Positions 1-8,580 of a stretch of DNA of 64,000 nucleotides are shown here, piece after piece. The stretch lies in assembly GCA_041695085.1 (NCBI GenBank), contig JBGFRO010000047.1, positions 65,006 through 129,005 of the forward strand. Direction: 5' to 3'. This DNA is from DYFT01 sp041695085 (lineage in GTDB: Bacteria > Bacteroidota > Ignavibacteria > UBA10030). Position 1 is the first letter of the stretch. Every line of letters starts with the position of its first letter. The notes below the pieces were generated by a model. That model was given only the letters and a program-made list of their open reading frames with translations. It did no database searches and was not told the DNA's origin. Both the position numbers and the translations under genes were made by a program.

Positions 1-3000
1 CGCGTCTCGAACAACCGGTCGGAATCCTTCGGTCCCGACCAAGGACTTTCGGACGGTTTCGTCAAATCGTTGTTTGAAGACCGTGAAGGGAATCTCTGGA
101 TCGGGACGTATAGTGGAGGCCTGAACCTTCTCACAGATGGCCTGTTCCATCGCTTCACTCGGAAAGAGGGGCTGTCTAACGATTTCATTCTTTCTGTTTG
201 TGAAGATGCTTCCGGAACGATGTGGTTCGGCACCTATGGCGGGGGAGTCAACACGCTCCGTTCCAAAGCGATACCAATCACCCCGCTTAAGGTTCCTCTC
301 CCCATCGATATCGTTTCTTCCCTTCTCCTTGACGACGATGGTGGGATGTGGATCGGAACGTATGGCGGAGGCCTCGTCAAGCGGACGAAGGATGGACGGA
401 TGTTTTCTTATACCGTCCGGCGCGGACTTCCTACAAATTTCATCCTCTCGTTAATGAAGGACTCCCGCGGGACGCTGTGGGTGGGAACGACAAACGGACT
501 GGCGCGAATTTCCGGACAAGACGTCAAAACGATCCGTCTCACCGATCGCGCCAATCAATATCCAGTTGTTGCGTTATGCGAAACGAAGGACGGAATCATC
601 TGGTTCGCGACGGAGGGGGGTGGCCTCGGCCAATTCGCGCCCGCCGGACTTGCGTTCTTTACCTCGGCCCAGGGATTACCCACCGACCTGATCACGGCTC
701 TCTTTGAGGATGAAGAGGGGACACTCTGGATCGGCACCGACGGTGGTGGACTGGTGCGCTATCGCAACAATCGGTTTGTTACGATTGACAGCCGTGCAGG
801 TCTGGGGGATGACGTCGTGTTCTGTGTCTTGGACGACGGTCATGGAAATCTCTGGATGAGTTCCAACAAGGGAATCTTTCGGGTGAATCGGCAGGCTCTG
901 AATAAATATGCCGACGGAGAACTTGAGCGCATCACGTCGATATCCTATGGTCGAGGCGATGGCATGGAAAGCAACGAGTGTACGGGAAGGCGGCAACCCG
1001 TTGCATGGAGGAAATCGGATGGCACGCTGTGGTTCTCGACCACCAAAGGAGTCGTGATGGTCGATCCCACTCACCTCGGTTTGAGGACCTCGCCTATTCC
1101 GCTTGTCATTGAAGCCGTGATTGCTGAAAATGGACCGGTATCGACATCGCGCGATGTGACGTTGGCCCCAGGTGTGGACCGGCTAGAGATTCGATACACC
1201 GCTCTCACATTTCGAGCGCCGGAGAAAGTGAGGTTTCGCTACCGGCTTGAGGGAGTTGAGGAACGATGGATAGAAGCAGGGATGCGTCGTTCTGCCTTTT
1301 ACACCAATCTCGGACCCGGCTCGTATGTGTTTGCCGTTCAGGCTGAACACGCCGATGGCCGGTGGGCAGCGAACGAGGCCCGCGTGTACCTCACTATTCG
1401 ACCCTTCTTTTATCAGACGTGGTATTTTATCGGCGGAGTCGTCTGCGCGTTTCTTCTGCTAGGTTATGCCGGATATCGTCTTCGGACGATGCGGTTGCGT
1501 GGGCGAGAGCAAGAGTTGAGGAAGCTCGTGCGCGAACGGACAAAGGATCTCGAGTTAGAGATCCAAGAACGCCGCAAAGTAGAAGAGGCACTTCGGGCCA
1601 GTGAACAGCGTTTTCGGGATATCGTCGAACATAGTACAAATCTGTTCTATGTCCACGACACCAACCATGTCCTCACGTATGTGAGTCCACAATCGATCGA
1701 CTTCCTCGGTTACTCACCGGGAGAGGCATTGGTTCGGTGGACGGAGTTCTTGACGGATCATCCGATGAATAGCATTGGTATCGAGCGAACGGAACGCGCA
1801 ATTGCGACAGGTCAACGACAACCGAAATACGAGCTTGAACTTCGTCGCAAGGATGGTCGAAAGATTCTCGTCGAAGTGCACGAAGCCCCCGTGGTGCGGT
1901 ACGGAAAGACGGTTGCCATCGTCGGCGCCTTAACGGATATTACGGATCGGAAGCGGTTGGAAGAGCAACTGCGCCAGGCCTCCAAGCTGCAGAGTATCGG
2001 TGTGCTTGCGGGTGGGATCGCTCACAACTTCAACAATATCCTCGGTATCATTTTGGCCTATGCGTCGATGTTACGACGGGAACGTGCAAACGTGACGAGG
2101 TTTCAAGACGGACTGGAGGCGATTCACAAGACGGTTGAGCGCGGCGCCGCGCTCGTCCGTCAACTTCTCACCTTCGCCCGGAGAACCGACGTCAACCTGC
2201 AGGTAGTAGATGTCAACACCACCGTGCGCGAATTGGTTTCGATGGTCAATGAAACCTTCCCGAAAACGGTCTCGTTCAAATTGGACCTTGAGGAAGAGCT
2301 TCCGCCGGTCCAGATCGATCCCAATCAGTTTCACCAGGTCCTCTTGAATCTCTGCGTGAACGCGCGCGACGCGATGATGGGGGAGGGGATTCTTACGCTC
2401 CGAACAGCCAAGGTGGACTCGTCCGATTTCCTTCGTCGCTTTCCTTTGGCCGAATCGGGAGAGTATGTTTCCGTGGCGGTGGCCGATACGGGGGTGGGAA
2501 TCGACGAGTCGATCAAGCAGAAAATCTTCGAACCGTTCTTCACGACGAAAGAAGTGGGAAAGGGGACGGGATTGGGTCTTTCCGTCGTGTATGGAATTGT
2601 GGAGAGCCACAAAGGATTGATCGACCTTACGAGCACGGTCGGCAGAGGGACGACATTCACCGTTTATCTTCCCGCGGCAAAAGAGCGCGATGGAGTTTCC
2701 GTCGGGACGGACGGAACAATCCCGGAGGCTCGAGGTGGAGAGGAAACGATCCTCGTCGTCGAAGACGAACATATGTTGGTTGATCTTCTCCGGTCGCTCC
2801 TCGAACGAAAAGGATACACCGTGCTCACGGCAGAGGAGGGCGATGAGGCACTGCAGTTGTTCGCAGAGAAGCACCGACAGATCGACCTTGTGCTGATGGA
2901 CGTGGGCCTTCCCAAAGTGAGCGGCTGGGAAGCATTGCAGAGTATGCGGGAACGCGATCCAAACATCCCGATCATTCTTGCGTCAGGTTACCTTGGGGCG

Positions 3001-3159
3001 GAGGCAGAAGAACGGAGCCTGGAAGCTGGAGCGAGCGCTTATATTTCGAAGCCCTATGTGCCGGAAACCGTCCACGCCATCGTGCGGAGAGTCCTTGATG
3101 GGACGCGAACTGTTCGGGAGAAACACGCTGCTTCCGATATTCGATCAAGGACAGTTTAG
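1..3159 (+). CDS. Hybrid sensor histidine kinase / response regulator with two-component propeller (5' end missing)
   Basis: The reading frame is open from base 1, so the true start lies upstream; the TTG at 70 is only an internal codon. Numbering from that codon, residues 1-330 carry about eight two-component-propeller repeats of the form DGxLWIGTxGGGL, followed by a Y_Y_Y-type sensor domain (about 370-435), one membrane helix (about 447-467), a short coiled coil, a PAS domain (about 515-630), HisKA with phospho-accepting His652 in GGIAHNFNNIL, an ATPase domain (NLCVNARDAM, DTGVGI, GKGTGLGL) and a C-terminal receiver with Asp944. The layout is that of one-protein phosphorelays with a periplasmic sensor, common in Bacteroidota, where they usually respond to extracellular polymers. 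Here no polysaccharide genes are adjacent, so the signal cannot be inferred. No DNA-binding domain follows the receiver, so the output partner is unknown. Confidence 0.93.
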   Translation, partial: RVSNNRSESFGPDQGLSDGFVKSLFEDREGNLWIGTYSGGLNLLTDGLFHRFTRKEGLSNDFILSVCEDASGTMWFGTYGGGVNTLRSKAIPITPLKVPLPIDIVSSLLLDDDGGMWIGTYGGGLVKRTKDGRMFSYTVRRGLPTNFILSLMKDSRGTLWVGTTNGLARISGQDVKTIRLTDRANQYPVVALCETKDGIIWFATEGGGLGQFAPAGLAFFTSAQGLPTDLITALFEDEEGTLWIGTDGGGLVRYRNNRFVTIDSRAGLGDDVVFCVLDDGHGNLWMSSNKGIFRVNRQALNKYADGELERITSISYGRGDGMESNECTGRRQPVAWRKSDGTLWFSTTKGVVMVDPTHLGLRTSPIPLVIEAVIAENGPVSTSRDVTLAPGVDRLEIRYTALTFRAPEKVRFRYRLEGVEERWIEAGMRRSAFYTNLGPGSYVFAVQAEHADGRWAANEARVYLTIRPFFYQTWYFIGGVVCAFLLLGYAGYRLRTMRLRGREQELRKLVRERTKDLELEIQERRKVEEALRASEQRFRDIVEHSTNLFYVHDTNHVLTYVSPQSIDFLGYSPGEALVRWTEFLTDHPMNSIGIERTERAIATGQRQPKYELELRRKDGRKILVEVHEAPVVRYGKTVAIVGALTDITDRKRLEEQLRQASKLQSIGVLAGGIAHNFNNILGIILAYASMLRRERANVTRFQDGLEAIHKTVERGAALVRQLLTFARRTDVNLQVVDVNTTVRELVSMVNETFPKTVSFKLDLEEELPPVQIDPNQFHQVLLNLCVNARDAMMGEGILTLRTAKVDSSDFLRRFPLAESGEYVSVAVADTGVGIDESIKQKIFEPFFTTKEVGKGTGLGLSVVYGIVESHKGLIDLTSTVGRGTTFTVYLPAAKERDGVSVGTDGTIPEARGGEETILVVEDEHMLVDLLRSLLERKGYTVLTAEEGDEALQLFAEKHRQIDLVLMDVGLPKVSGWEALQSMRERDPNIPIILASGYLGAEAEERSLEAGASAYISKPYVPETVHAIVRRVLDGTRTVREKHAASDIRSRTV

Positions 3160-3339
3160 CCAGCTTTCACCACCTCTTCTGGTTTGCCTGCCGAGGTGTG
3201 ACGATTCGTCCCGCATGTTCCGCCTCAGCCTCATCGATGGAACATCCCTCCCTCTTGCTCGTCTATAGGACAGTCCAACAAAATGCGCATGGAGAAACCG
3301 CGAGGTTTATCTCCATCCTGAGCATAGTTCCTCTTCAAT

Positions 3340-3372
3340 CCAATCATAGGCCAATCATAGGCCAATCATAGG
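3340..3372 (+). repeat. Three tandem copies of an 11-base unit before the PDZ gene
   Basis: The unit CCAATCATAGG is repeated three times without change (3340-3350, 3351-3361, 3362-3372). The last copy runs straight into the purine-rich ribosome binding site GGAGGG of the GTG start at 3383. It could be a polymerase-slippage repeat that changes leader length, or a set of phased protein sites; nothing in the sequence decides between these. A hairpin-forming dyad lies just upstream (3289-3316, arms ATGGAGA/TCTCCAT) without a T-run. Confidence 0.85.
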
Positions 3373-3382
3373 AGGGTAGGTC

Positions 3383-4381
3383 GTGAAACGGAAGTTACTC
3401 TTTGGGGTGCTCGTTCTGAGCTCCATGATGATGGTGGGGTGGACCGATCATTTTGCTGCGGCTCAAGACGAAGAGCAGAAGGGACGGGGCTGGTTAGGGG
3501 TTGCCATCCAGGATATCACATCGGCGCTACGGAAGTCGATGGACCTGAAGGCGCGTGACGGAGCGTTCGTGTGCGACGTCGAGCGCAAAAGCCCTGCGGC
3601 AGAAGCCGGCATCAAAGAAGGAGATGTCATTCTTCAATTTGGCTCGGCTAAAATTGAAGATACATCTGATCTCCAGCGCGCTGTCCGCCGAACGAAACCG
3701 GGGACGAAGGTAGATGTTCTTGTGGAACGAGAGGGGGAAACGATGACAATTCAGGTCACTGTGGGGAAGGCTCCGCGGAGTCGCTCTCTCGCATTCGTTG
3801 CACCGCGCGCCGGACGAATTGAAATCTTCACACACGGGAGCCTTCAGGGATTGCGACTGCGCGAACTGAATGAGCAATTGGCTGAATACTTTGGGGCGCC
3901 GGATAAAAAAGGGGTGCTGGTTGAGGAAGTGGAGGGAGGGAGTGCGGCGGAGAAGGCCGGATTCAAAGCAGGCGATGTCATCCTCGCCGTGGGGAAAAAG
4001 CGTATTGGCAAAGTTCGCGATGTCGCGCGGGCGCTGAGAGCGTACGATGAAGGAGAGAAAGTGGAATGCGAGGTCCTTCGTAACGGTTCGCGTCAAACGC
4101 TTTCGCTGGAGGTCGAAGAGGATGACGGATGGGGTTATCACTACCGATATGGCGTGCCATGCATTCCGCGATTCGATTGGTATCATTTCAACCATCTTCC
4201 CTCTTTCGGAATATCGACACCACATTGGGATTTAGAAGATCTTGGAGTGAGAGGGGATGAAATCCGGCTAGAGCTTGACCGCATGAAGGATGAGCTCCGC
4301 GAACAAAGTCGCAAGTTAAGGGAAGAAATCGAACGTGAAGTGAAGCCGAGAATCCAGCTTCGTCGCGAAACCCGAATCTAA
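3383..4381 (+). CDS. Exported protein with two PDZ domains
   Basis: The protein has 332 residues and begins at a GTG with a strong upstream GGAGGG. Residues 1-27 form a Sec signal peptide ending AAA-QD. Two PDZ domains follow (about 35-125 and 155-245), each with the GxLGV- or GVLV-type carboxylate loop and the EAGIKEGDVIL / KAGFKAGDVIL helix-strand signature found in DegP/DegQ proteases. No trypsin-like domain with a catalytic Ser-His-Asp is present, so this is not itself a protease. The last 70 residues are rich in charged amino acids and look like a helical tail. A periplasmic scaffold or a regulator of envelope proteolysis is the likeliest role. An intrinsic terminator follows, so the gene is probably transcribed alone. 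Confidence 0.85.
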   Translation: MKRKLLFGVLVLSSMMMVGWTDHFAAAQDEEQKGRGWLGVAIQDITSALRKSMDLKARDGAFVCDVERKSPAAEAGIKEGDVILQFGSAKIEDTSDLQRAVRRTKPGTKVDVLVEREGETMTIQVTVGKAPRSRSLAFVAPRAGRIEIFTHGSLQGLRLRELNEQLAEYFGAPDKKGVLVEEVEGGSAAEKAGFKAGDVILAVGKKRIGKVRDVARALRAYDEGEKVECEVLRNGSRQTLSLEVEEDDGWGYHYRYGVPCIPRFDWYHFNHLPSFGISTPHWDLEDLGVRGDEIRLELDRMKDELREQSRKLREEIEREVKPRIQLRRETRI

Positions 4382-4449
4382 TCACTCCCCACAATCTGTC
4401 GCTAATGTAGCAGCACGAAGACCCACATATCTCAACCGTTACCAATCAC

Positions 4450-4483
4450 ATCCCGTTGCGTGTGCCGCAACGGGATTTTTTTT
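4450..4483 (+). terminator. Intrinsic terminator after the PDZ gene
   Basis: A perfect 11-bp stem (4450-4460 with 4466-4476) with a five-base loop is followed by eight T residues ending at 4483. It ends transcription from the PDZ gene and insulates it from the sigma-54 promoter downstream. Confidence 0.93.
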
Positions 4484-4599
4484 CCCAATTCTGGAAATTG
4501 CTCCTTCTTACGTTATCACTTATGGGAATGCCGGAATCCTTTGATCCCGTAAGTTACGCTATTTCAATTCGTTTGAGGGATTCCTATGTTTGCGAATTC

Positions 4600-4614
4600 T
4601 GGCACGTACCTTGC
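4600..4614 (+). promoter_or_regulatory. Sigma-54 promoter (-24/-12) of the kinase gene
   Basis: TGGCACGTACCTTGC matches the sigma-54 consensus TGGCACG-N4-TTGC exactly, with the invariant GG (4601-4602) and GC (4613-4614) ten bases apart. The start point would be near 4626, leaving a leader of about 28 bases with GGAG at 4640 before the ATG at 4654. A dyad CAATT-N5-AATTG lies at 4486-4500, about 100 bases upstream, where an activator could bind. Because the second gene of this operon encodes a sigma-54 activator, autoregulation is likely. Confidence 0.9.
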
Positions 4615-4653
4615 CCTACGACCAAACGTACCGTACTTTGGAGCGTCCGCACT

Positions 4654-6063
4654 ATGCAGGAATTCTATTCACGATACGGTCGCATCTTCGATCTTCTTCC
4701 CGAGATCATCCTTGTGCTTGACGGGCAGCATCGCGTCGTCGACTATAATATCGCGGCGCAGGATAAACTGCGCATGAGTGCGGATGGATGGATAGGGAAG
4801 GAGGTCCGCTCGCTTGTGCCGTTTGCCAAGTGGGAGGTGGTAGCAAGATATCTCGAGAGCGATGCAGAAGTCCGGCACTTCGAAACACAGTTCGTGAAGT
4901 CAAACGGTGAGGTGATGGAGATCGAGGCCGACGTGAAGGTGCTTGATGCCGGCAGGGGAAAGCGTTATCAGGTGATCATCGCGAAAGATGTAACGGAACG
5001 GAAGCAGCGCGATCTCGATTTTCTCCGATTCTCCAACGTCATCGAGCATACCATCAATCCCATCCAGATTACCGATGCCAGCGGCCTGATGGTGTATGTG
5101 AATCCTGCTTTTGAGAAAGCCAGCGGCTACACGCGCGAAGAACTCATCGGTAAGAACCCAAGAGTGCTCAGCAGCGGCAAGCACAGTCGGGAATTTTGGG
5201 CGAAGGTCTGGAAGTACATTCTGAGCGGTAGGGCGTGGGTGGGGCAGGTGGAGAATCGGAGGAAGGACGGCACGCCGTTCCATACCGAGTTGTTAATCTC
5301 ACCCATCGTCGATTCGCAAGGAAAGGTGGTGGGGTTCCTCGGTGCCCACCGGGATATCACGGAGCAGAAGATGCTCGAGCAGCAACTTGTCCGGTCGCAA
5401 AAAATGGAAAGCATCGGCACACTTGCCGCCGGCATCGCCCACGAAGTCGGCAACCCGCTCACGTCTATTTCATCGCTCGTACAGGTGATCCAGCGGACGA
5501 CGCACGACGAGTCGGCAAAAGACAAGCTCGAGTTGATCAAGAACCAAATCAACCGGATCGCGAGGATTATACGGGACTTAGTTGACTTTTCCCGCCCTTC
5601 GACGAACATCGCACGGCCGACCGACGTGAACCGGGTGGTGCGCGATGCGTTGAACATCGTACAGTACGGCAAGAAGAATAAAGAAATCACCTTCATCGTC
5701 GATCTCGAAGAATCGCTCCCTCCGTTGACCGTGGTAGCCGACCAGTTGACGCAGGTGTTCATCAATATCCTGATCAACGCCGTCGATGCACTTGAAGGTA
5801 AGCCCGGAACGATCACGGTAAAGAGCCGTTGGGAGAAGGATGTGGTGGAAGTTATTGTTGAAGACACCGGTAAGGGGATATCAAAGGACGATCGGGAAAA
5901 AGTGTTCGAGCCGTTTTTCACAACGAAAGAGGTAGGTGAGGGAACGGGGCTCGGTTTGTGGGTCAGCTATGGGATCGTCAAGAATTTTGGAGGCGATATT
6001 TTGGTTCAGAGCGAAGTGGGTAAAGGGAGTGTGTTTACCGTTGTCTTTCCAGTGAAAGGATGA
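4654..6063 (+). CDS. Soluble PAS-domain sensor histidine kinase (NtrB-like)
   Basis: The start was set at the ATG at 4654 because the longer open frame would begin inside the terminator stem and cross the promoter; GGAG stands ten bases before this ATG. The 469-residue product has no signal peptide or membrane helix, so it is cytoplasmic. Two PAS domains (about 8-115 and 125-245) are followed by HisKA with His263 in GIAHEVGNPL and an HATPase domain (NILINAVDAL near 370, DTGKGI near 404, GEGTGLGL near 429). It forms a two-gene operon with the NtrC-type regulator, whose ATG overlaps its stop. The pair therefore makes a two-component system controlling sigma-54 promoters. The ligand of the PAS domains cannot be read; no heme or Fe-S binding cysteine cluster is evident. 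Confidence 0.93.
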   Translation: MQEFYSRYGRIFDLLPEIILVLDGQHRVVDYNIAAQDKLRMSADGWIGKEVRSLVPFAKWEVVARYLESDAEVRHFETQFVKSNGEVMEIEADVKVLDAGRGKRYQVIIAKDVTERKQRDLDFLRFSNVIEHTINPIQITDASGLMVYVNPAFEKASGYTREELIGKNPRVLSSGKHSREFWAKVWKYILSGRAWVGQVENRRKDGTPFHTELLISPIVDSQGKVVGFLGAHRDITEQKMLEQQLVRSQKMESIGTLAAGIAHEVGNPLTSISSLVQVIQRTTHDESAKDKLELIKNQINRIARIIRDLVDFSRPSTNIARPTDVNRVVRDALNIVQYGKKNKEITFIVDLEESLPPLTVVADQLTQVFINILINAVDALEGKPGTITVKSRWEKDVVEVIVEDTGKGISKDDREKVFEPFFTTKEVGEGTGLGLWVSYGIVKNFGGDILVQSEVGKGSVFTVVFPVKG

Positions 6064-7433
6064 GCATGGCAGAGCGTATCTTAGTTGTGGATGATGAACA
6101 AATTATTCGTGAGTCGTTGAGTTTTGTCCTACGCAAAGAAGGGTATCACGTCGACGAATCGGGAAACGGGAAAGAAGCCTTGGCAAAGCATGAGGCAGCT
6201 CCGTATGATCTCGTGATCACCGACATCGAAATGCCGGAGATGCGCGGCACGGAACTCCTCGAACGGATCACGCAACGAACCCCTCAGACACTCGTGGTGA
6301 TCGTCACCGCCTATGGTTCGATCGAAACGGCCGTAGCGGCGCTACGCAAAGGCGCCTATGATTACATTCTGAAGCCGATCGATTTCGACGACCTCCTCCT
6401 GCGCATTCAAAAACTTCTTGACCATCGTCGACTGAAGTTGGAGAATTCCCTTCTGCGTCAGGAACTCAACCGGACGTACGACTTTGAGAACATCATCGGG
6501 CAAAGTGAAAGCATGAAGCGCGTGTTTGAGGTGATTAAACGCGTTGCATCGAGCGACGGCACGGTGTTGATTACGGGCAAGAGCGGCACCGGCAAAGAAC
6601 TGGTTGCACGCGCGATCCACTATAATAGTCACCGGCGCGGCAAACGGTTCGTTGCGATCAACTGCGGTGCCATCGTCGAGACGCTGTTTGAGAGCGAGCT
6701 CTTCGGTCACAAGAAGGGTTCGTTTACGGGTGCGACAACCGACAAGGAGGGTCTGCTGAAAGTAGCCGAAGGAGGCTCGGTGTTCTTAGATGAAGTGAGT
6801 GAGATTCCTCTCCATCTTCAGGTTAAGCTCTTGCGAGCCATCGAGCAGAAGGAGATCACTCCGGTGGGCATGACCGATCCGATCAAAATCGATGTGCGCA
6901 TCATTGCGGCGACGAACAGAAATCTCAAGAAGGAGGTGGAGGAGGGGAAATTCCGGGAAGATTTGTACTACCGATTAAACGTCGTGGAAATCGATCTTCC
7001 GTCGCTCTCCGAACGGCCAGAAGATATCCCGCTCCTCAGCCGGCATTTTCTCGACGCGTACAAGAAGCAGATGGGGAGACCCATTCAGGGCTTCACCAAT
7101 GAAGCGATGAACGCGCTCATTCACTATCAGTGGAAAGGAGAGGTGCGTGAGCTGCAGAACGTCATCGAACGAGCGGTAATCTTTTGTGACGGAGAGTTCA
7201 TCGGTCTGGAGCATCTACCCGAATCGTTTCGCCGGGTTGCCCTGGAACATCCGCTCGAAATGCACAAAGGACAGAAGACCTTGAAAGAGGCAGTGAAAAT
7301 GTTCGAGCGATCGTACATCGAGCAAGTGCTCCTCAACTACAACCGCAATAAGGAAAGCGCCGCCCAGGCCCTCGGCGTCAGTCTTTCCTCTCTGTATCGA
7401 AAAATGGAGGAGCTTAACATCCCGACTCGCTAA
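6060..7433 (+). CDS. NtrC-family sigma-54 activator / response regulator
   Basis: The 457-residue protein has a receiver (1-120, phospho-acceptor Asp55 in ITDIEMP), a sigma-54-interacting AAA+ domain (about 145-385) with Walker A GKSGTGKE at 173-180, the sigma-54 contact loop as GSFTGA at 220-225 (Ser in place of the more usual Ala), Walker B in GGSVFLDEVSEI, and a Fis-type helix-turn-helix at the C-terminus (about 415-457). The ATG overlaps the kinase stop as ATGA; an ATG at 6066 has better spacing from GAAAGGA and may be the real start. It should phosphorylation-dependently open the sigma-54 promoters in this window, including its own. Its last 50 residues closely resemble the small Fis-like protein encoded next. 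Confidence 0.95.
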   Translation: MSMAERILVVDDEQIIRESLSFVLRKEGYHVDESGNGKEALAKHEAAPYDLVITDIEMPEMRGTELLERITQRTPQTLVVIVTAYGSIETAVAALRKGAYDYILKPIDFDDLLLRIQKLLDHRRLKLENSLLRQELNRTYDFENIIGQSESMKRVFEVIKRVASSDGTVLITGKSGTGKELVARAIHYNSHRRGKRFVAINCGAIVETLFESELFGHKKGSFTGATTDKEGLLKVAEGGSVFLDEVSEIPLHLQVKLLRAIEQKEITPVGMTDPIKIDVRIIAATNRNLKKEVEEGKFREDLYYRLNVVEIDLPSLSERPEDIPLLSRHFLDAYKKQMGRPIQGFTNEAMNALIHYQWKGEVRELQNVIERAVIFCDGEFIGLEHLPESFRRVALEHPLEMHKGQKTLKEAVKMFERSYIEQVLLNYNRNKESAAQALGVSLSSLYRKMEELNIPTR

Positions 7434-7509
7434 CGTCGCTCCAAACCACCTTCGGACAGGACACGAAGGATTTTCGTCGCGTCCGTCTCCAATTTCCTAC
7501 CATTTACTC

Positions 7510-7527
7510 TTCTAAAGAGTGGGAATG
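7510..7527 (+). promoter_or_regulatory. Candidate activator (enhancer) site upstream of the Fis-like gene
   Basis: The 18-mer TTCTAAAGAGTGGGAATG lies about 100 bases before the sigma-54 promoter at 7629. It matches the 18-mer at 12213-12230, upstream of the nifJ sigma-54 promoter, at 16 of 18 bases. A partial match ending TGGGAATG lies at 4523-4530 upstream of the kinase promoter. Shared position and sequence suggest a binding site for the NtrC-type regulator; this is inference only. An imperfect hairpin with arms GCCCCTC/GAGGGGC follows immediately. Confidence 0.45.
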
Positions 7528-7628
7528 CCCCTCGCCGTTGCTTCTCATTTTTGAGCGAAGGAAGAGGGGCATACGCGCGCCATCTCACGAATTCTTCGAA
7601 AATGGTCGATTTCTTTCCCTTTCGGAAT

Positions 7629-7644
7629 TGGCACATTCCTTGCA
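7629..7644 (+). promoter_or_regulatory. Sigma-54 promoter of the Fis-like gene
   Basis: TGGCACATTCCTTGCA has the invariant GG (7630-7631) and GC (7642-7643) at the correct ten-base spacing and matches the extended -24 (TGGCAC) and -12 (TTGCA) boxes. The start point near 7655 leaves a leader of about 29 bases with GGAGAAAG before the ATG at 7684. Confidence 0.9.
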
Positions 7645-7683
7645 GTTTCAAAAGTGACATTTATAATATAGGAGAAAGATCAT

Positions 7684-7950
7684 ATGTTCCGACCTGGCAT
7701 ACAAAAGACAAATGAACAATTCCCTCTCGTTGCGGGCAATTTGAAGGATTCCGTTCGCGCCTACGAACGATCCGTCATCGTCGACGCCTTGCGCGTGAAC
7801 GAGAACGACAAGCGGAAAGTGGCAAAGCTGTTAGGAATTAGTCTCTCTTCGTTATATCGGAAGTTGCGTGAACTTTCCGTCGAAGGTTTTGAAGAAGTGG
7901 GAACTCAAGAGCGTGGGTCGGAAGTTGAGGTAATAGAAAGGTTGAACTAA
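7684..7950 (+). CDS. Stand-alone Fis-type helix-turn-helix protein
   Basis: The 88-residue protein consists almost entirely of a Fis-family DNA-binding domain (about 18-65). The recognition region LGISLSSLYRKLREL is nearly identical to LGVSLSSLYRKMEEL at the end of the NtrC-type regulator just upstream, and the preceding helix (RAYERSVIVDAL) also corresponds to KMFERSYIEQVL there. It lacks receiver and AAA+ domains, so it cannot activate sigma-54 itself. It may compete for or co-occupy the regulator's binding sites, making a feedback device. GGAGAAAG stands before the ATG, and a sigma-54 promoter precedes it. A charged C-terminal tail follows the domain. Confidence 0.85.
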   Translation: MFRPGIQKTNEQFPLVAGNLKDSVRAYERSVIVDALRVNENDKRKVAKLLGISLSSLYRKLRELSVEGFEEVGTQERGSEVEVIERLN

Positions 7951-8019
7951 CACGGCACGCACGCAAAGGACTCGTCGAACGTGTCTGGCAGCAGTGCGGA
8001 CCGAGAAAGGAGAGATCCT

Positions 8020-8211
8020 ATGAGACTCCGTTGGTGGACGGTGGGCCTCATAGCGGCAGCGGTCGGTGGTACGTTGCTCCTGTGGCGCCGGGTACGTCCG
8101 ACATCCGAACGATTTCAATTTGTAGAAGAGGAGGAACAGCTCAAGAACTTCGGAGCTTTTCCTCCCGATATCCCCGAAACGGAATTCGACGGTGTGAACT
8201 TCCTCTATTGA
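8020..8211 (+). CDS. Small single-pass membrane protein, function unknown
   Basis: The 63-residue product starts at the ATG at 8020, preceded by AAAGGAGAG; a GTG at 7981 would give 13 more residues without a ribosome binding site. Residues 6-22 (WTVGLIAAAVGGTLLLW) form one membrane helix flanked by arginines (inside-positive), and the remaining 40 residues are acidic and hydrophilic. It lies 69 bases after the Fis-like gene and before an intrinsic terminator, so both are likely one sigma-54-driven transcript. No family was recognised. Confidence 0.7.
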   Translation: MRLRWWTVGLIAAAVGGTLLLWRRVRPTSERFQFVEEEEQLKNFGAFPPDIPETEFDGVNFLY

Positions 8212-8240
8212 CCTCGCCAACTCGTTTTGGCAACAAGTCT

Positions 8241-8298
8241 ATCCCACAGGATGAATGATCGGCACAACGTCAGATCACTCTCCTGTGGGATTTTTGTT
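8241..8298 (+). terminator. Intrinsic terminator of the Fis-like operon
   Basis: An 11-bp stem (8241-8251 with 8281-8291) encloses 29 bases that can form a shorter inner stem (TGATC/GATCA), followed by TTTTTGTTT. The 8212-8580 gap carries this terminator, the sigma-54 promoter at 8429 and a leader hairpin at 8479; no gene was seen in it. Confidence 0.85.
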
Positions 8299-8428
8299 TC
8301 CAAGAATCGGCAATGTTTTCTTCTCGAAAATATGCGAATCGTCCCGCAGCGAAATATTTTACTCACGCAACAACCTCAAAATTTCCTCACAATCTGAGCC
8401 TCTCTTCGCATTGTCACGGTCTCCGATG

Positions 8429-8444
8429 CGGCATATAACTTGCA
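8429..8444 (+). promoter_or_regulatory. Sigma-54 promoter of the nonaheme cytochrome gene
   Basis: CGGCATATAACTTGCA has GG (8430-8431) and GC (8442-8443) ten bases apart and a perfect -12 box (TTGCA). The -24 box is GGCAT rather than GGCAC. The start point near 8456 gives an unusually long leader of about 125 bases containing a hairpin at 8479-8511. Confidence 0.8.
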
Positions 8445-8478
8445 TCTCAGCGTTCAGTGCAACCGCAATTGTGTTTTT

Positions 8479-8511
8479 CAACACTCCTCCGAAGTCGAGG
8501 TTGGAGTGTTG
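8479..8511 (+). other. Hairpin in the leader of the cytochrome mRNA
   Basis: A 9-bp stem CAACACTCC/GGAGTGTTG (8479-8487 with 8503-8511) lies between the sigma-54 start point and the start codon at 8581. It resembles the hairpin after the same gene (10718-10743), which also begins CAACACTC. It is not followed by a T-run, so stability or translation control is likelier than termination. Confidence 0.6.
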
Positions 8512-8580
8512 TTGAGTATTTCTACATCTGCCCCGAAATCGTTGTGGGTGCTGTTTAAATCCTCACATTAGGAGGCTCAT

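Noticed and set aside
4456..4653. Longer N-terminus for the PAS kinase starting at a TTG
   Set aside because: It would begin inside a terminator stem and run across a perfect sigma-54 promoter; the ATG at 4654 has a ribosome binding site.
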